A stretch of 64,000 nucleotides of DNA from Nonomuraea jabiensis (GTDB taxonomy: Bacteria; Actinomycetota; Actinomycetes; Streptosporangiales; Streptosporangiaceae), in the NCBI RefSeq assembly GCF_014204795.1, contig NZ_JACHMB010000001.1:2604001-2668000 (forward strand), read 5' to 3'. This document shows positions 38,020 to 46,240 of this stretch, piece after piece (position 1 is the first letter of the stretch; each line of letters begins with the position of its first letter). The notes beneath the pieces are model-generated. The model saw only the letters and a program-made list of their open reading frames with translations. It was not told the origin of the DNA and did no database searches. Both the position numbers and the translations under genes were made by a program.

Positions 38020-39511
38020 GGGAACCCTCCACCTCCGCGACGGCCAGGGCCATCACGTCGTCCTGCGTGGCCCCGGCCGCGCGCAGCTCGCCGACGAGCC
38101 GCCCCCGCGCCATGACCAGGATCCGGTCGCTCATCCCGAGGACCTCCGGCAGGTCGCTGGAGACCATCAGCACGGCGTCCCCCTCGGCCGTGAGCTCGTT
38201 GACCAGTTCGTAGATCTCGACCTTGGCGCCGACGTCGATGCCGCGCGTCGGCTCGTCGAGGATGAGCACGCGGGCGTCGGCCACCAGCCACTTGCCGATG
38301 ACGACCTTCTGCTGGTTGCCGCCGGAGAGCGTGCGCACCTCCTGGTCCAGCCCGGCCATCCGGATGCCGAGCCGCTCGGCCGCCTTCGCGGCGGCCGAGC
38401 GCAACCTGGCACGATCCACGAAACCGGCCCTGGTGGCGTCGCGCATGGTGACCAGGCCGAGGTTCTCGGCGACGCCCGCCTGCGGCACCAGGCCCTGGCC
38501 CTTGCGGTCCTCGGGCACGAGGCCGAGCCCGGCCTCCATGGCGGCGTGCACGTCGCCGGGCGGCAGCCGCGTCCCCCGCACGGTGACCTCGCCCTCGTCG
38601 TAACGGTCGGCCCCGAACACCGCCCGCACCACCTCCGTACGGCCCGCGCCCACGAGCCCGGCCATCCCGACCACCTCGCCGGCCCGCACCTCGAACGACA
38701 CGTCGCCGAACGCGCCCCTGCGGGTCAGCCCGGACACCTCGAGCAGCGGTTTGCCCCGCCTGGGCAGCCGCCGCGGGTACTGCCGGCCGACGGGCCGCCC
38801 GACCATGAGGGCGACCAGCTCGTCCCTGCTGGTGTCCGCGGGGACCCGGGCCACGGACCTGCCGTCGCGCAGCACGGTCACCCGGTCGCCGATCTCGGCG
38901 ATCTCCTCCAGGTGATGGGTGATGAACACGACCGCCACGCCCTCGTCGCGCAGCTGCCGCACGATCGCGAACAGCCGGGCGACCTCGCCCGTGGTGAGCA
39001 CGGCCGTGGGCTCGTCCATGATCAGCACCCGGGCGTCCAGGGCCAGCGCCTTGGCGATCTCGATCATCTGCATGCGCGCGATGCCCAGCCCGGCGACCGG
39101 CGTACGCGGGTGCACGTCCACGCCGACCCGCTCCAGCAGCCCCCTGGCCTGCTGCTCCATGCGCCCGGTGGCCACGAACCCGAACCTGCGCGGCGGGCGG
39201 CCGAGCGCGAGGTTCTCCGCGACCGTGAGCTGGGGGACGAGGTTGAACTCCTGGTAGATGGTGGAGATCCCCAGCCGCTGCGCGTCGCCCGCGGTGCGGA
39301 GGTGCACCGGGCGGCCGTCCATCAGGATGCGGCCCGCGTCGGGGTGGCAGGCGCCGGAGAGGACCTTGATCAGCGTGCTCTTGCCCGCGCCGTTCTCGCC
39401 CAGCAGGACGTGCACCTCGCCGGTGCGCAGGCCCAGGTCCACGCCGTCGAGGGCGACCACGCCGGGGAAGGTCTTGCGCAGCCCCTCGGCCTTGAGAATC
39501 TCCTCGCTCAC
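38009..39511 (-). CDS. Sugar ABC transporter ATPase with two nucleotide-binding domains (RbsA-like)
   Basis: A 500-aa protein with two ABC domains. The first has Walker A GENGAGKST and Walker B VLIMDEPTAVL. The second lacks a canonical Walker A (GLVGAGRTEVV), as is usual in RbsA/MglA, and has the signature LSGGNQQK and Walker B VLILDEPTRGID. It powers import of the sugar bound by the RbsB-like lipoprotein. It starts at GTG 39511. Its stop lies inside the 49-bp tandem repeat that separates it from the permease. Confidence 0.93.
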   Translation of the reverse strand: MSEEILKAEGLRKTFPGVVALDGVDLGLRTGEVHVLLGENGAGKSTLIKVLSGACHPDAGRILMDGRPVHLRTAGDAQRLGISTIYQEFNLVPQLTVAENLALGRPPRRFGFVATGRMEQQARGLLERVGVDVHPRTPVAGLGIARMQMIEIAKALALDARVLIMDEPTAVLTTGEVARLFAIVRQLRDEGVAVVFITHHLEEIAEIGDRVTVLRDGRSVARVPADTSRDELVALMVGRPVGRQYPRRLPRRGKPLLEVSGLTRRGAFGDVSFEVRAGEVVGMAGLVGAGRTEVVRAVFGADRYDEGEVTVRGTRLPPGDVHAAMEAGLGLVPEDRKGQGLVPQAGVAENLGLVTMRDATRAGFVDRARLRSAAAKAAERLGIRMAGLDQEVRTLSGGNQQKVVIGKWLVADARVLILDEPTRGIDVGAKVEIYELVNELTAEGDAVLMVSSDLPEVLGMSDRILVMARGRLVGELRAAGATQDDVMALAVAEVEGSHAE

Positions 39512-39600
39512 GTGGTGGTCCCTATCCGCTCACGAGGCCCGCGAACCACTGAAAGCCCAGGTCAGGGTTATTGCCTTGCTGAGTGGGGAGTGAAAATGGG

Positions 39601-40575
39601 ATGACGTCCTCGCGCCTGCGCATCGGGGTGCCCGTCTCCCTGTCGGGCAAGCACGCCCGTTTCGGCGGGCAGGTCCGGCTCGGCCTCGAAGTCTGGCAGT
39701 CCTTCCACCCGGCCGTGGAGCTGATCGTCGAGGACGACCACAGCGAGCCCCGCTCCCTGGACGTCGTGCTCCCCCGGCTGGCGGGGCAGTGCGACCTGCT
39801 GCTGGGGCCGTACTCCACGCAGCTCATGCGGCGGGCGGGGCGCATCGGCGCGGCGCTCGACATGCTGATCTGGAACCACGGCGGTTCGGGCGACGACGTG
39901 CAGGCGGCCAACCCGGGGCACGTGGTCTCCGTCCAGACGCCGGCCGGCCGGTACGCCGAGCCGTTCGTGCGCCGGCTCGCGGAGAGCGGCGACCGCAGCC
40001 CGCTGCGGATCGTGAGCGGCAAGGGGCGCTTCGCCCTGCAGGTCGCGGAGGGCGCCGCGCGGGCCGCGCACGCGGTGGGCATCCCGGTGGTCTTCGGCGG
40101 GCCGGTGGACGACTCCTGGAATCTCTTCTGCGCCGGGGCCTTCGACGAGGACGTCGAGGTGGTCAGGCGGGCCGGGCGCGCCCGCACCATCTGCGCCGTG
40201 GCCGCCGGGGTGCGGGAGTTCGGCGCGGCCGTCGGCGACCCGCGCGGGATCTACGGCGTCGGCCAGTGGTTCCCCGGCGGCGGGGGCGAGGTGGCCTTCG
40301 GGCTGTCCGAGCGGGAGTTCGTGGCGGCCTACGAGAGGCGGACCGGGGTGCCGCCGAACTACATCGCGGTCCAGGGGGTCGCCGCGGCGATCATCGCGAC
40401 GCACTGCGCCGCCCGGGCGGGTGGCACCGGGCGGGCGGAGCTGTGGTCGGCCGCCGCCGGCCTGGAGGCGGCGACCCTGTTCGGCGACTTCGCGATCGAC
40501 CCGGGCACCGGGCTCCAGACCGGCCACCGGGCGGTGCTCACCCGATGGGAGAGCCAGGGGCCCGTGGCCGCCTGA
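39601..40575 (+). CDS. Cytosolic periplasmic-binding-protein-like ligand sensor
   Basis: A 324-aa protein with the type I periplasmic-binding fold of the LivJ/AmiC group: RLRIGVPVSLSGKHARFGGQVRLGLEVW at the N-terminus and LLLGPYSTQLMRRAG, then NYIAVQGVAAAIIATH. It has no signal peptide or lipobox, so it probably stays in the cytosol like the amide sensor AmiC. ATG 39601 follows GGGGAG by ten bases; GTG 39583 would add six residues. It is divergent from the sugar ABC operon with an 89-base gap. It could sense a metabolite for that operon, but no DNA-binding domain or AmiR partner is adjacent. Confidence 0.72.
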   Translation: MTSSRLRIGVPVSLSGKHARFGGQVRLGLEVWQSFHPAVELIVEDDHSEPRSLDVVLPRLAGQCDLLLGPYSTQLMRRAGRIGAALDMLIWNHGGSGDDVQAANPGHVVSVQTPAGRYAEPFVRRLAESGDRSPLRIVSGKGRFALQVAEGAARAAHAVGIPVVFGGPVDDSWNLFCAGAFDEDVEVVRRAGRARTICAVAAGVREFGAAVGDPRGIYGVGQWFPGGGGEVAFGLSEREFVAAYERRTGVPPNYIAVQGVAAAIIATHCAARAGGTGRAELWSAAAGLEAATLFGDFAIDPGTGLQTGHRAVLTRWESQGPVAA

Positions 40576-40593
40576 TGCCAGGCGGCTCCGGGG

Positions 40594-41733
40594 TCAGGTG
40601 GCTCCGGGGGTCACGATGGCGATGCCCAGGCACATCTCGTCACTGGTCCCGTCGCCCCACACCACGTACCGGGGCGGCAGCTTCCGCAGCTGGGGCAGCT
40701 GGGCGCGCAGGCCCGCGTCGTGCGTGCAGGTCACCCGTACGACGTCGCCCTTGCTGACCGTGACGGGCTCGGGCAGGACCCGCAGCGACTGGTCGTCGAA
40801 GTTGTACTCGGGCACGTCCAGGAGCGTCCGCGCCTTCGGCGTGCCGGGGTTGAGCTCGACCTTGATGGCGCGGCCGAGCAGGTGCATGTGGCCCGCCATG
40901 GCGTGGACCGTGGCGGTGCCCTCGACGGGCATGTCACAGTGCTGGGTCGGCCCCGGCTTGCTCGGGCCGCAGTACTTGGCGAGGAGCGCCACCTGGTCCT
41001 TCAGCTCCTCGCCGAACCTGGCGCCGACGTCCTTGACCGCGGCGGCCCGGTCGCAGAGCGGCCCCGACTCCTGCGGCGTGCACGGAAGCTCGACCGGCGC
41101 CTGGAACAGGGCGGTCTCCAAGGGCCGCAGGGACTGGTCCGTCACGCGGAGGCGGATGCCCGAGCGGTCGGTGCCCGGCTTGCCCGCCACGCCCAGCAGG
41201 TTGTAGTGGACCTGCATGACCAGCCGGCTGCCCGGCGGCAGCTCGTAGCCGTACCTGGGGTCGAGCAGCGTCTCGCTGGTGCCGGGGGCCCAGTGCGCCA
41301 CCCATGAGGAGTCGCCGACGCCGTCGTCGCCGAAGCACGTCCAGCCCTGGCCGGGGGTGCGCTGGTCGATCTCGCGCGCCTTGGCGGCGTGCTCGGGGTC
41401 GATCCTGAAGAAGATCGCGTGGTGGACGAGGTCGAGGTTCTGGGGCTGGAACTGGGCGCCGGTCAGGAAGACCTTGCTCGCCGGCTTGGGGTCGATGAGG
41501 AAGCAGCGGTAGTCGTCCGTGCCGCCGTTGGGCGGGTTCGGCGTGTACGGCTCCGCCATCGTCAGGTTGACGAACCGTTCACCGGCCCGCAGCGGGACCG
41601 CCGCGACCGTGGCCTTGGCCGCGTGCCCGGTGTGACCCGGGTGACCGGCCGGCGTGGTGGTGCTCCGGGCGCCGCACGAGGCGAGCAGAACGACCGCGAA
41701 GAGCAGGGCGGCCGTCCGGGCGAGTCGATTCAT
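40594..41733 (-). CDS. Copper type II monooxygenase-like lipoprotein (PHM/DBH fold)
   Basis: A 379-aa lipoprotein with the lipobox LLASC and a His-rich mature N-terminus (GHPGHTGHAAK). The copper-fold elements are LVHHAIFF (HH pair), VMQVHYN (single His), MAGHMHLLG (HxH), and a terminal GDGTSDEMCLG with the Met expected at the second copper site. These match the ligand order of peptidylglycine and dopamine monooxygenases, which hydroxylate with ascorbate and O2. A copper-binding or sensing role without catalysis is an alternative. No partner gene is adjacent. Confidence 0.78.
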   Translation of the reverse strand: MNRLARTAALLFAVVLLASCGARSTTTPAGHPGHTGHAAKATVAAVPLRAGERFVNLTMAEPYTPNPPNGGTDDYRCFLIDPKPASKVFLTGAQFQPQNLDLVHHAIFFRIDPEHAAKAREIDQRTPGQGWTCFGDDGVGDSSWVAHWAPGTSETLLDPRYGYELPPGSRLVMQVHYNLLGVAGKPGTDRSGIRLRVTDQSLRPLETALFQAPVELPCTPQESGPLCDRAAAVKDVGARFGEELKDQVALLAKYCGPSKPGPTQHCDMPVEGTATVHAMAGHMHLLGRAIKVELNPGTPKARTLLDVPEYNFDDQSLRVLPEPVTVSKGDVVRVTCTHDAGLRAQLPQLRKLPPRYVVWGDGTSDEMCLGIAIVTPGAT

Positions 41734-41835
41734 ACCTCAACACTCGCCCGGGAAGCGGCCCCGGGCATCCTGCCACGGGACGTTTCCGTTCGCCCCGTGG
41801 TAGGACTCCGGCATCCGACCTGAGTCGACACCGGG

Positions 41836-42927
41836 CTAGCCGGCGAGCTCCTCCAGCTGCTCGGGGGTGGCGCCGAGGCGCTCCGCCTCGGGCACCAGGG
41901 CGGCCACCTCGTCGCCGCGGCCCTCCTGCCTGAGCATCTCCGCGTACGCGTAGACGGCGCTCAGCCAGCCCGCGGCGATGCTCTCCTTGAAGTGCTCCTC
42001 GGCCGCCTTGGTGGCCCCGCGGCTCTGGTAGATCAGCGCCAGCTCCTCGTGCGCGGCGTTGGAGCCGTCCTCGACCGCCTGGTTGAGGTGCCCGACCGCC
42101 TCGTCCACCCGGTCGTTGGCCGCGAGGAACTCGCCGTAGTAGTAGTGGGCGCCCTCCTCGTCCTCTTCCAGGCCCGCCTGGAAGTCGGCCTCCGCCGCCT
42201 CCGTCTCGCCCTGGTCGGCCAGGAACCTGGCCCGCGTGACGTGCGCGTTCGGCACCCCGTCCGTCACGGCGCGGTCGTAGAGCGCGCGGGCCGCCTCCGT
42301 GTCGCCCATCTGCTCCTCGGCCGCGGCCAGCTTCAGCAGCGCCGTGGACCCGCTCTGGTCGCCGATCTCCAGGCCCTTGCGCAGCCACGCGGCGGCCGCC
42401 TCCGGGTCGCCGCGGTCGAGCTCCAGCCCGCCCAGGTTGCTGTACGCCAGCGCGTCGCCCTGCTCGGCGGCCCGGCGGAGCAGCTGCTCGGCCTCCTCCT
42501 GGCGGGAGTCGTCCTCGCTGAGGAAGGAGCCGAAGTCGTTCAGCGCCCCGCGCTCCCCGCGCTCGACCGCCTTCCGGTACCACGCCTCGGCGCGCTCGCG
42601 GTCGCCCACGGCGTCGGCCCAGATGGTGGCGGCGCGCAGCGCCCGGTCCGCCTGCTCCTGGAGCAGGGCGGCCTCCGCGCCGCGCCCGGTCTCCACGAGC
42701 AGGTCGGAGAGCCAGTCGAGGGCGTCCGGCTCGCCCTTGGCCAGGGCCTCGCGCAGCACGGACTCGGCCGCCTCGTCCTGCCCGAGGTGGAACAGCATCT
42801 CGCCGTGGCGCGTCGCCGCCCCGGGCACCCCCTGCCGCGCGGCCTCGGCGTAGAGGGCGGCGGCCGCCTCCAGGTCGTCCTCCTCAGCCAGCCGGTCGGC
42901 CCTGGCGAGCAGATCGTCAACGCTCAC
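41836..42927 (-). CDS. Acidic Sel1/TPR-repeat protein
   Basis: A 363-aa strongly acidic soluble protein made of about nine or ten Sel1/TPR-like repeats, for example AEAWYRKAVERGERGALNDFG, AAAWLRKGLEIGDQSGSTAL and AEEHFKESIAAGWLSAVYAYA. It has no signal peptide. GTG 42927 follows only 29 bases after the stop of the polymorphic-toxin-like gene with the basic tail, in the same direction. Sel1/TPR proteins act as scaffolds, and some are immunity proteins. An immunity role here is inference from position and opposite charge. Confidence 0.75.
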   Translation of the reverse strand: MSVDDLLARADRLAEEDDLEAAAALYAEAARQGVPGAATRHGEMLFHLGQDEAAESVLREALAKGEPDALDWLSDLLVETGRGAEAALLQEQADRALRAATIWADAVGDRERAEAWYRKAVERGERGALNDFGSFLSEDDSRQEEAEQLLRRAAEQGDALAYSNLGGLELDRGDPEAAAAWLRKGLEIGDQSGSTALLKLAAAEEQMGDTEAARALYDRAVTDGVPNAHVTRARFLADQGETEAAEADFQAGLEEDEEGAHYYYGEFLAANDRVDEAVGHLNQAVEDGSNAAHEELALIYQSRGATKAAEEHFKESIAAGWLSAVYAYAEMLRQEGRGDEVAALVPEAERLGATPEQLEELAG

Positions 42928-42956
42928 GTCGCACCTCCCGGATGGCGCTGTCGCGG

Positions 42957-43880
42957 TCAGCCATTATTTCTCCGCCGCTTGTTCGGGTTCAGCGGGATCC
43001 TACGCCGCCCGCCGTGATTGGCCGCCCCCTCGTGCCTGTCCTTGGAGGATTTGCGCGCGTTGCTGTCATGCGGTTTGCGGTTCTGCTGGTTGAGCCCATT
43101 GTCCTCGCCGCGCTTACCCTTGCCTCGACGCCCTCCGCTCTGGCCTTGGCCCTGGTCGCCATTGCCATTGCCATTGCCATTGTTATTATTATTGTTATTG
43201 TTGTTTTTCTTTTTGCCGAAAGTGGCGATGTTGGGGTTGTCCAGGTGGTCGCGGCCCGCGGTGGCCGGCCGCATCGGGACGTTGCGTCCGCCTGCGCCGG
43301 CGAGTGCGGGAGTGCCTCCGGGGCCGCCGGGGCGGCGGAGGTTGTCCAGGACGCGGCGCATGGGTTCGGTGATGCGGCGGCGGATGATGGGGGCGATGAC
43401 TTTGCCGGTGCCTTCGCCGCCTTCGTGGAGGATCTTGCCGACGGCTCTGCGGGCCATGAGGGTGCGGGCGGTGGCGTAGGTGACGCCGAACGCGCCGCCG
43501 AAGGCGAGGGCTTTGTAGACGGCGACGGTGGTGGAGATGGCCTGGGTGCCGGCGGCGACCTTGACCGCCGAGACGACGGAGGCGCCGGCGTCCAGGACGG
43601 CGGGGGCCAGTTTCATGGCGTTGCCGGCCTGGGCGAGGTGGCCGCCGCCGTCGCCGCCGGTTCTGGCCCAGTGGGCCTGGGCGCTGGCGCCGCCCTCGCC
43701 GCGGTAGACCTGCTGCACCCCGCGCATCGAGGCATCGGCACCGCTGGCGGCCGGCACGCTCGCAGCCTGCGCGACCCGCGACGCGTTCCCCTCAGCCCTT
43801 ACGTCGTCCTCGTCGAGGTTCGGCCACGGACCCAGCATCGCCATCATCCCGGCCGCCGCCGGGGGCAGGGTCACACCCAT
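42957..43880 (-). CDS. WXG-linked polymorphic-toxin-like protein, copy 1 (Asn/Gly-rich basic tail)
   Basis: A 307-aa protein. Residues ~10-200 are nearly identical to copy 2 at 50129: LPPxAAGMMAMLGPWPNLDED, a helical region to residue ~90, two hydrophobic stretches (LDAGASVVSAVKVAAGTQAI and YKALAFGGAFGVTYATA), and a basic IRRRITEPMRRVLDNLRRPGG. The tip differs: nine Asn in a row, GNGNGNG, then a Lys/Arg-rich end with KPHDSNARKSSKDRHEGAA. The start overlaps the WXG gene by ten bases. I read it as an ESX-exported effector with an exchangeable tip; toxin activity of this tail is not shown by any known motif. Confidence 0.7.
   Translation of the reverse strand: MGVTLPPAAAGMMAMLGPWPNLDEDDVRAEGNASRVAQAASVPAASGADASMRGVQQVYRGEGGASAQAHWARTGGDGGGHLAQAGNAMKLAPAVLDAGASVVSAVKVAAGTQAISTTVAVYKALAFGGAFGVTYATARTLMARRAVGKILHEGGEGTGKVIAPIIRRRITEPMRRVLDNLRRPGGPGGTPALAGAGGRNVPMRPATAGRDHLDNPNIATFGKKKNNNNNNNNNGNGNGNGDQGQGQSGGRRGKGKRGEDNGLNQQNRKPHDSNARKSSKDRHEGAANHGGRRRIPLNPNKRRRNNG
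43146..43215. repeat. A/T-rich ATTGCC/ATT microsatellite coding Asn/Gly tract
   Basis: GCCATT repeats pass into ATT/GTT triplets in an otherwise G/C-rich gene. On the coding strand they give nine Asn followed by (Gly-Asn)n. Slippage here would change linker length without shifting the frame. Confidence 0.85.
43275..43880 (-). repeat. 606-bp inverted repeat, copy 1
   Basis: Same length as, and almost the same sequence as, 50129-50734 on the opposite strand. Only scattered substitutions are seen and no indels. Identity stops abruptly after the codons for GRNVP, where the tips diverge. Confidence 0.92.
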
Positions 43881-44191
43881 GTGCGGCCGAGCTGCTCGGT
43901 GTTCTGAACGTTGGCGGCCTCCGTCTCGGCCGTGTTCCTGACCGCCTTCTGCAGGCCCTCGCCGGTCCCGCTCATCTCCGCTGACAGTCCGGTGAGCGCG
44001 GCCATCGCCGTCGCGCGGCATTCGGCGTACGCGTTGGTGAAGACGGCGAACAGGCCGTCATCCCCCCAGGAGGACACCCCGTCCCCACGTGCCTTGAGCG
44101 GCTGGAGAGCGGCGTCGTAGTCCTCACCATGGGCCCTGATCCGCGAGGCTTCCTGCCCCACCGCCCCCAGAGCGATCTCGAGTCCCGTCAT
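43871..44191 (-). CDS. WXG100/EspC-like ESX secretion partner
   Basis: A 106-aa helical protein with the size and shape of ESX (type VII) substrates. Two amphipathic helices flank SSWGDDGLF, and the N-terminal MTGLEIALGAVGQEASRIRAHG resembles the EspC/DUF2580 group. No signal peptide is present, as expected for type VII export. Its stop overlaps the effector-like gene by ten bases, the usual order of a WXG partner before its large substrate. The promoter is leaderless. No ESX ATPase or channel gene is in the window, so export must depend on one elsewhere. Confidence 0.78.
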   Translation of the reverse strand: MTGLEIALGAVGQEASRIRAHGEDYDAALQPLKARGDGVSSWGDDGLFAVFTNAYAECRATAMAALTGLSAEMSGTGEGLQKAVRNTAETEAANVQNTEQLGRTWV

Positions 44192-44205
44192 GGCGAATGA
44201 CCATA
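44192..44205 (-). promoter_or_regulatory. Leaderless promoter of the WXG gene
   Basis: On the minus strand TATGGT (44205-44200) is followed by eight bases and the ATG at 44191. The same TATGGTCAT-N6-ATGACGG arrangement is conserved before the WXG scar at 50100. Confidence 0.6.
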
Positions 44206-44330
44206 TAGTGACATATCACGGTCTGCGCAACATTTCGCGTTAATGAGCGCCACATCGCCGAGTAATGATCTTGCTGGGGTGTGTCTAGACTTGGCCACCT
44301 GGTCCGCTCTCCTGACCATCGGAGGTCGCC

Positions 44331-44717
44331 ATGTCCTTCCCCACGCCCGAGCAGGACGCCGCATACCTGGAGGATTACTTCGCCCAGGGCCGGCGGGCCA
44401 TCCGTGACCTGCGCGCGGCACAGGCCGCCATCCAGCAGTTGGAGGGCCAGGCCAAGAGCAAGGACGGGCTGATCGAGGCGGCCGCCGACGGGCTGGGCGG
44501 GCTGACCCGCCTGCGCATCGACCCGCGCGCCCTGCGGCTCGGCGAGGCGACGCTCGGACGTGAGGTGACCGCCGTGCTCCAGGCGGCGCAGGAGGACGCG
44601 GCCCGCAAGGCGGGAGCGATCGCGGACGAGGCCATGGGCGCCGCGAACCTGCCCGAGCCGCTCGACGAGACGTTCGTACGCCGGCGGGTCGAGCAGGCGG
44701 CCCGCGATCTTCTTTAG
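44331..44717 (+). CDS. YbaB/EbfC-like protein, first of a pair
   Basis: A 128-aa protein: a coiled-coil N-terminus (YFAQGRRAIRDLRAAQAAIQQLE), then a beta-hairpin part (KDGLIEAAADGLGGLTRLRIDPRALRL) and a C-terminal helix, the order of YbaB/EbfC nucleoid-associated proteins. In actinobacteria such genes often come in pairs next to WXG100 genes, as here (divergent from the WXG gene). ATG 44331 follows GGAGG. A role in DNA binding or as ESX-linked chaperone-like protein cannot be told apart. Confidence 0.75.
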   Translation: MSFPTPEQDAAYLEDYFAQGRRAIRDLRAAQAAIQQLEGQAKSKDGLIEAAADGLGGLTRLRIDPRALRLGEATLGREVTAVLQAAQEDAARKAGAIADEAMGAANLPEPLDETFVRRRVEQAARDLL

Positions 44718-44731
44718 GCTCGGAGGCAAGT

Positions 44732-45109
44732 GTGTACGGCCATCCCTACGACCCGGCCAACATCAGGGAACAGGACGTGGACGAGGTCGCCCGCCAGGGT
44801 GAGCGGATGCTGGCCTGGCTGGAGACGGCCCAGGAGGACCTCGAAAAGATCGTCGGCACCGGCGAGGCGGCCGCCGGCCAGGTCAAGGCGACCGTCGACG
44901 TCAACGGGCGCGTCCTGGACGTCCGGTACGGCCCGCGCGCGACCCGCCTGAACAGCCACGAGCTGGCCGAGCAGACGCTCGCCGCGGTGGGCGAGGCGTG
45001 CGCGGACGCCCAGCGCCAGACCCAGGACCTCATGCGCGAGGCGCTGCCCGGCTACGACCCCGTGGAGGCGAACGCCCAGTTCGAGCGGGTGCTTGACGAC
45101 TGGCGGTGA
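44732..45109 (+). CDS. YbaB/EbfC-family protein, second of a pair
   Basis: A 125-aa protein with the YbaB core: helix AWLETAQEDLEKIVGTGEAA, beta part VKATVDVNGRVLDVRYGPRATRL, then helix ELAEQTLAAVGEACADAQ. It starts at GTG 44732, 14 bases after the stop of the first YbaB-like gene, with CGGAGG between, so the two are cotranscribed. They probably form a heterodimer. It converges on the histidine kinase gene. Confidence 0.82.
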   Translation: MYGHPYDPANIREQDVDEVARQGERMLAWLETAQEDLEKIVGTGEAAAGQVKATVDVNGRVLDVRYGPRATRLNSHELAEQTLAAVGEACADAQRQTQDLMREALPGYDPVEANAQFERVLDDWR

Positions 45110-45110
45110 C

Positions 45111-46187
45111 CTACGAGGTGGGGAACGTCGCCTCGACCCGGAAGCCGCCCTCCCGGTCCTCCCCGGCCTCCAGGGTGCCGCCCACCAGCTCCACCTGCCG
45201 CCGCAGGTCCGGCAGCCCCATCCCGGGCCCGGCGCCGCCGACCCAGGCGTCCGGCTGCCCGGGGGTGTTGCGCACGGCGATCCGTACCGATCCCGGGCGA
45301 TAGCGCACCAGCACCAGGACCTCCGCCCCGGGCGCGTGCTTGCGGACGTTGGTGAGGGCCTCCTCGACCACCAGGTACGCGGTGCGCCCCACCACGCCCG
45401 AGACGGGCACCGGCGTGCCGTCCACCACCAGCTCCGCGGGGACGCCCGCGGAGGCCGACTCGGTGACCAGCGGCCGCAGGTCGGGCAGCGGCAGCCCCAG
45501 GTCGAAGCCCTCCCCGGTGCCGCGCCGCAGCAGCGCCACCATGTGGCGCAGCTCGTCCAGCGCCTCGAAACCGGTCGCCCGGATCTCCTCCGCCGCCGCC
45601 CGCGCGCGCTCGTCACGCGCCGCCATGGCCAGCACCCCGGCCTGCAGGACCATCCGGCTGACCCGGTGGGTCACGACGTCGTGCATCTCGCCCGCCAGCC
45701 GTTCGCGCTCGACCCGCTGGGACCGCTCCGCCAGCTCGCGGTGCAGGCGCTCCCTGACGGCCACGTACATGCCGTACAGGGTGGCCAGGGCGAGCGCCGC
45801 CTCGGTGCGCAGGATCAGCGGCAGGCGGTCGGGGAGTGACAGGACGGCCAGGGCCAGGATGATCACTGGCAGCCAGCATTGGATGCCGCGATACCGCTCG
45901 GCCGCGAACGCCATCGCGCCGTACGCGGCGAAGGCGCCCGTGGGCGGCCAGACCGGCGCCCCGTCCGGCAGCGGCACGTGCCAGACCACCGACAGCACGG
46001 GCAGGGCGATCGCCGTACCCGCGCTGACCCAGGCGACGGTGAGCGGTGCCCTGCGCGTCCAGAGCACCGGCACCGCCGCCGCGAGCAGGACCACGAGGAC
46101 CGGGCCGGTGTAGCCGGTCGCCAGCGTCAAGCCTCCCGCGGCCAGGACCGCGACCGCGTCGATCGGCCGCGGACGGACACCGTCCAC
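45111..46187 (-). CDS. Sensor histidine kinase, NarX/DesK type (orphan)
   Basis: A 358-aa kinase. The N-terminal half has about four to five membrane helices without a large extracellular loop. The HisKA_3 dimerisation region has the phospho-acceptor in GEMHDVVTHRVSRMV. The HATPase_c domain includes VVEEALTNVRKHA (N-box) and GPGMGLPDLRRQVELVGG (G-box). Members normally partner LuxR-type response regulators, but none is adjacent. It starts at GTG 46187 and converges on the YbaB genes with a one-base gap. Confidence 0.88.
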   Translation of the reverse strand: MDGVRPRPIDAVAVLAAGGLTLATGYTGPVLVVLLAAAVPVLWTRRAPLTVAWVSAGTAIALPVLSVVWHVPLPDGAPVWPPTGAFAAYGAMAFAAERYRGIQCWLPVIILALAVLSLPDRLPLILRTEAALALATLYGMYVAVRERLHRELAERSQRVERERLAGEMHDVVTHRVSRMVLQAGVLAMAARDERARAAAEEIRATGFEALDELRHMVALLRRGTGEGFDLGLPLPDLRPLVTESASAGVPAELVVDGTPVPVSGVVGRTAYLVVEEALTNVRKHAPGAEVLVLVRYRPGSVRIAVRNTPGQPDAWVGGAGPGMGLPDLRRQVELVGGTLEAGEDREGGFRVEATFPTS

Positions 46188-46240
46188 CGGCTCATCGTAC
46201 GATCACGCACCGGCCCTGCCCAGCCTCCAGCCGACTGGGG

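Larger units (their letters stand above)
37890..38033. repeat. 49-bp tandem repeat at the ATPase/permease junction
   Basis: Units of 49 bp start at 37921, 37970 and 38019 (partial), with a diverged partial copy at 37890-37920. Each unit contains the end of the ATPase gene joined to the start of the permease gene. Copies 37921-37969 and 37970-38018 differ at hardly any base. Confidence 0.92.

Noticed and set aside
37445-39604. Long plus-strand open frame opposite the sugar ABC genes
   Set aside because: Composition is His/Arg/Pro/Gly-rich and the other strand encodes complete RbsC- and RbsA-like proteins.
43146-43215. A/T-rich insertion as sign of horizontal transfer in the toxin-like gene
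   Set aside because: The base composition is explained by Asn codons in a simple repeat; flanking codon use matches the genome.
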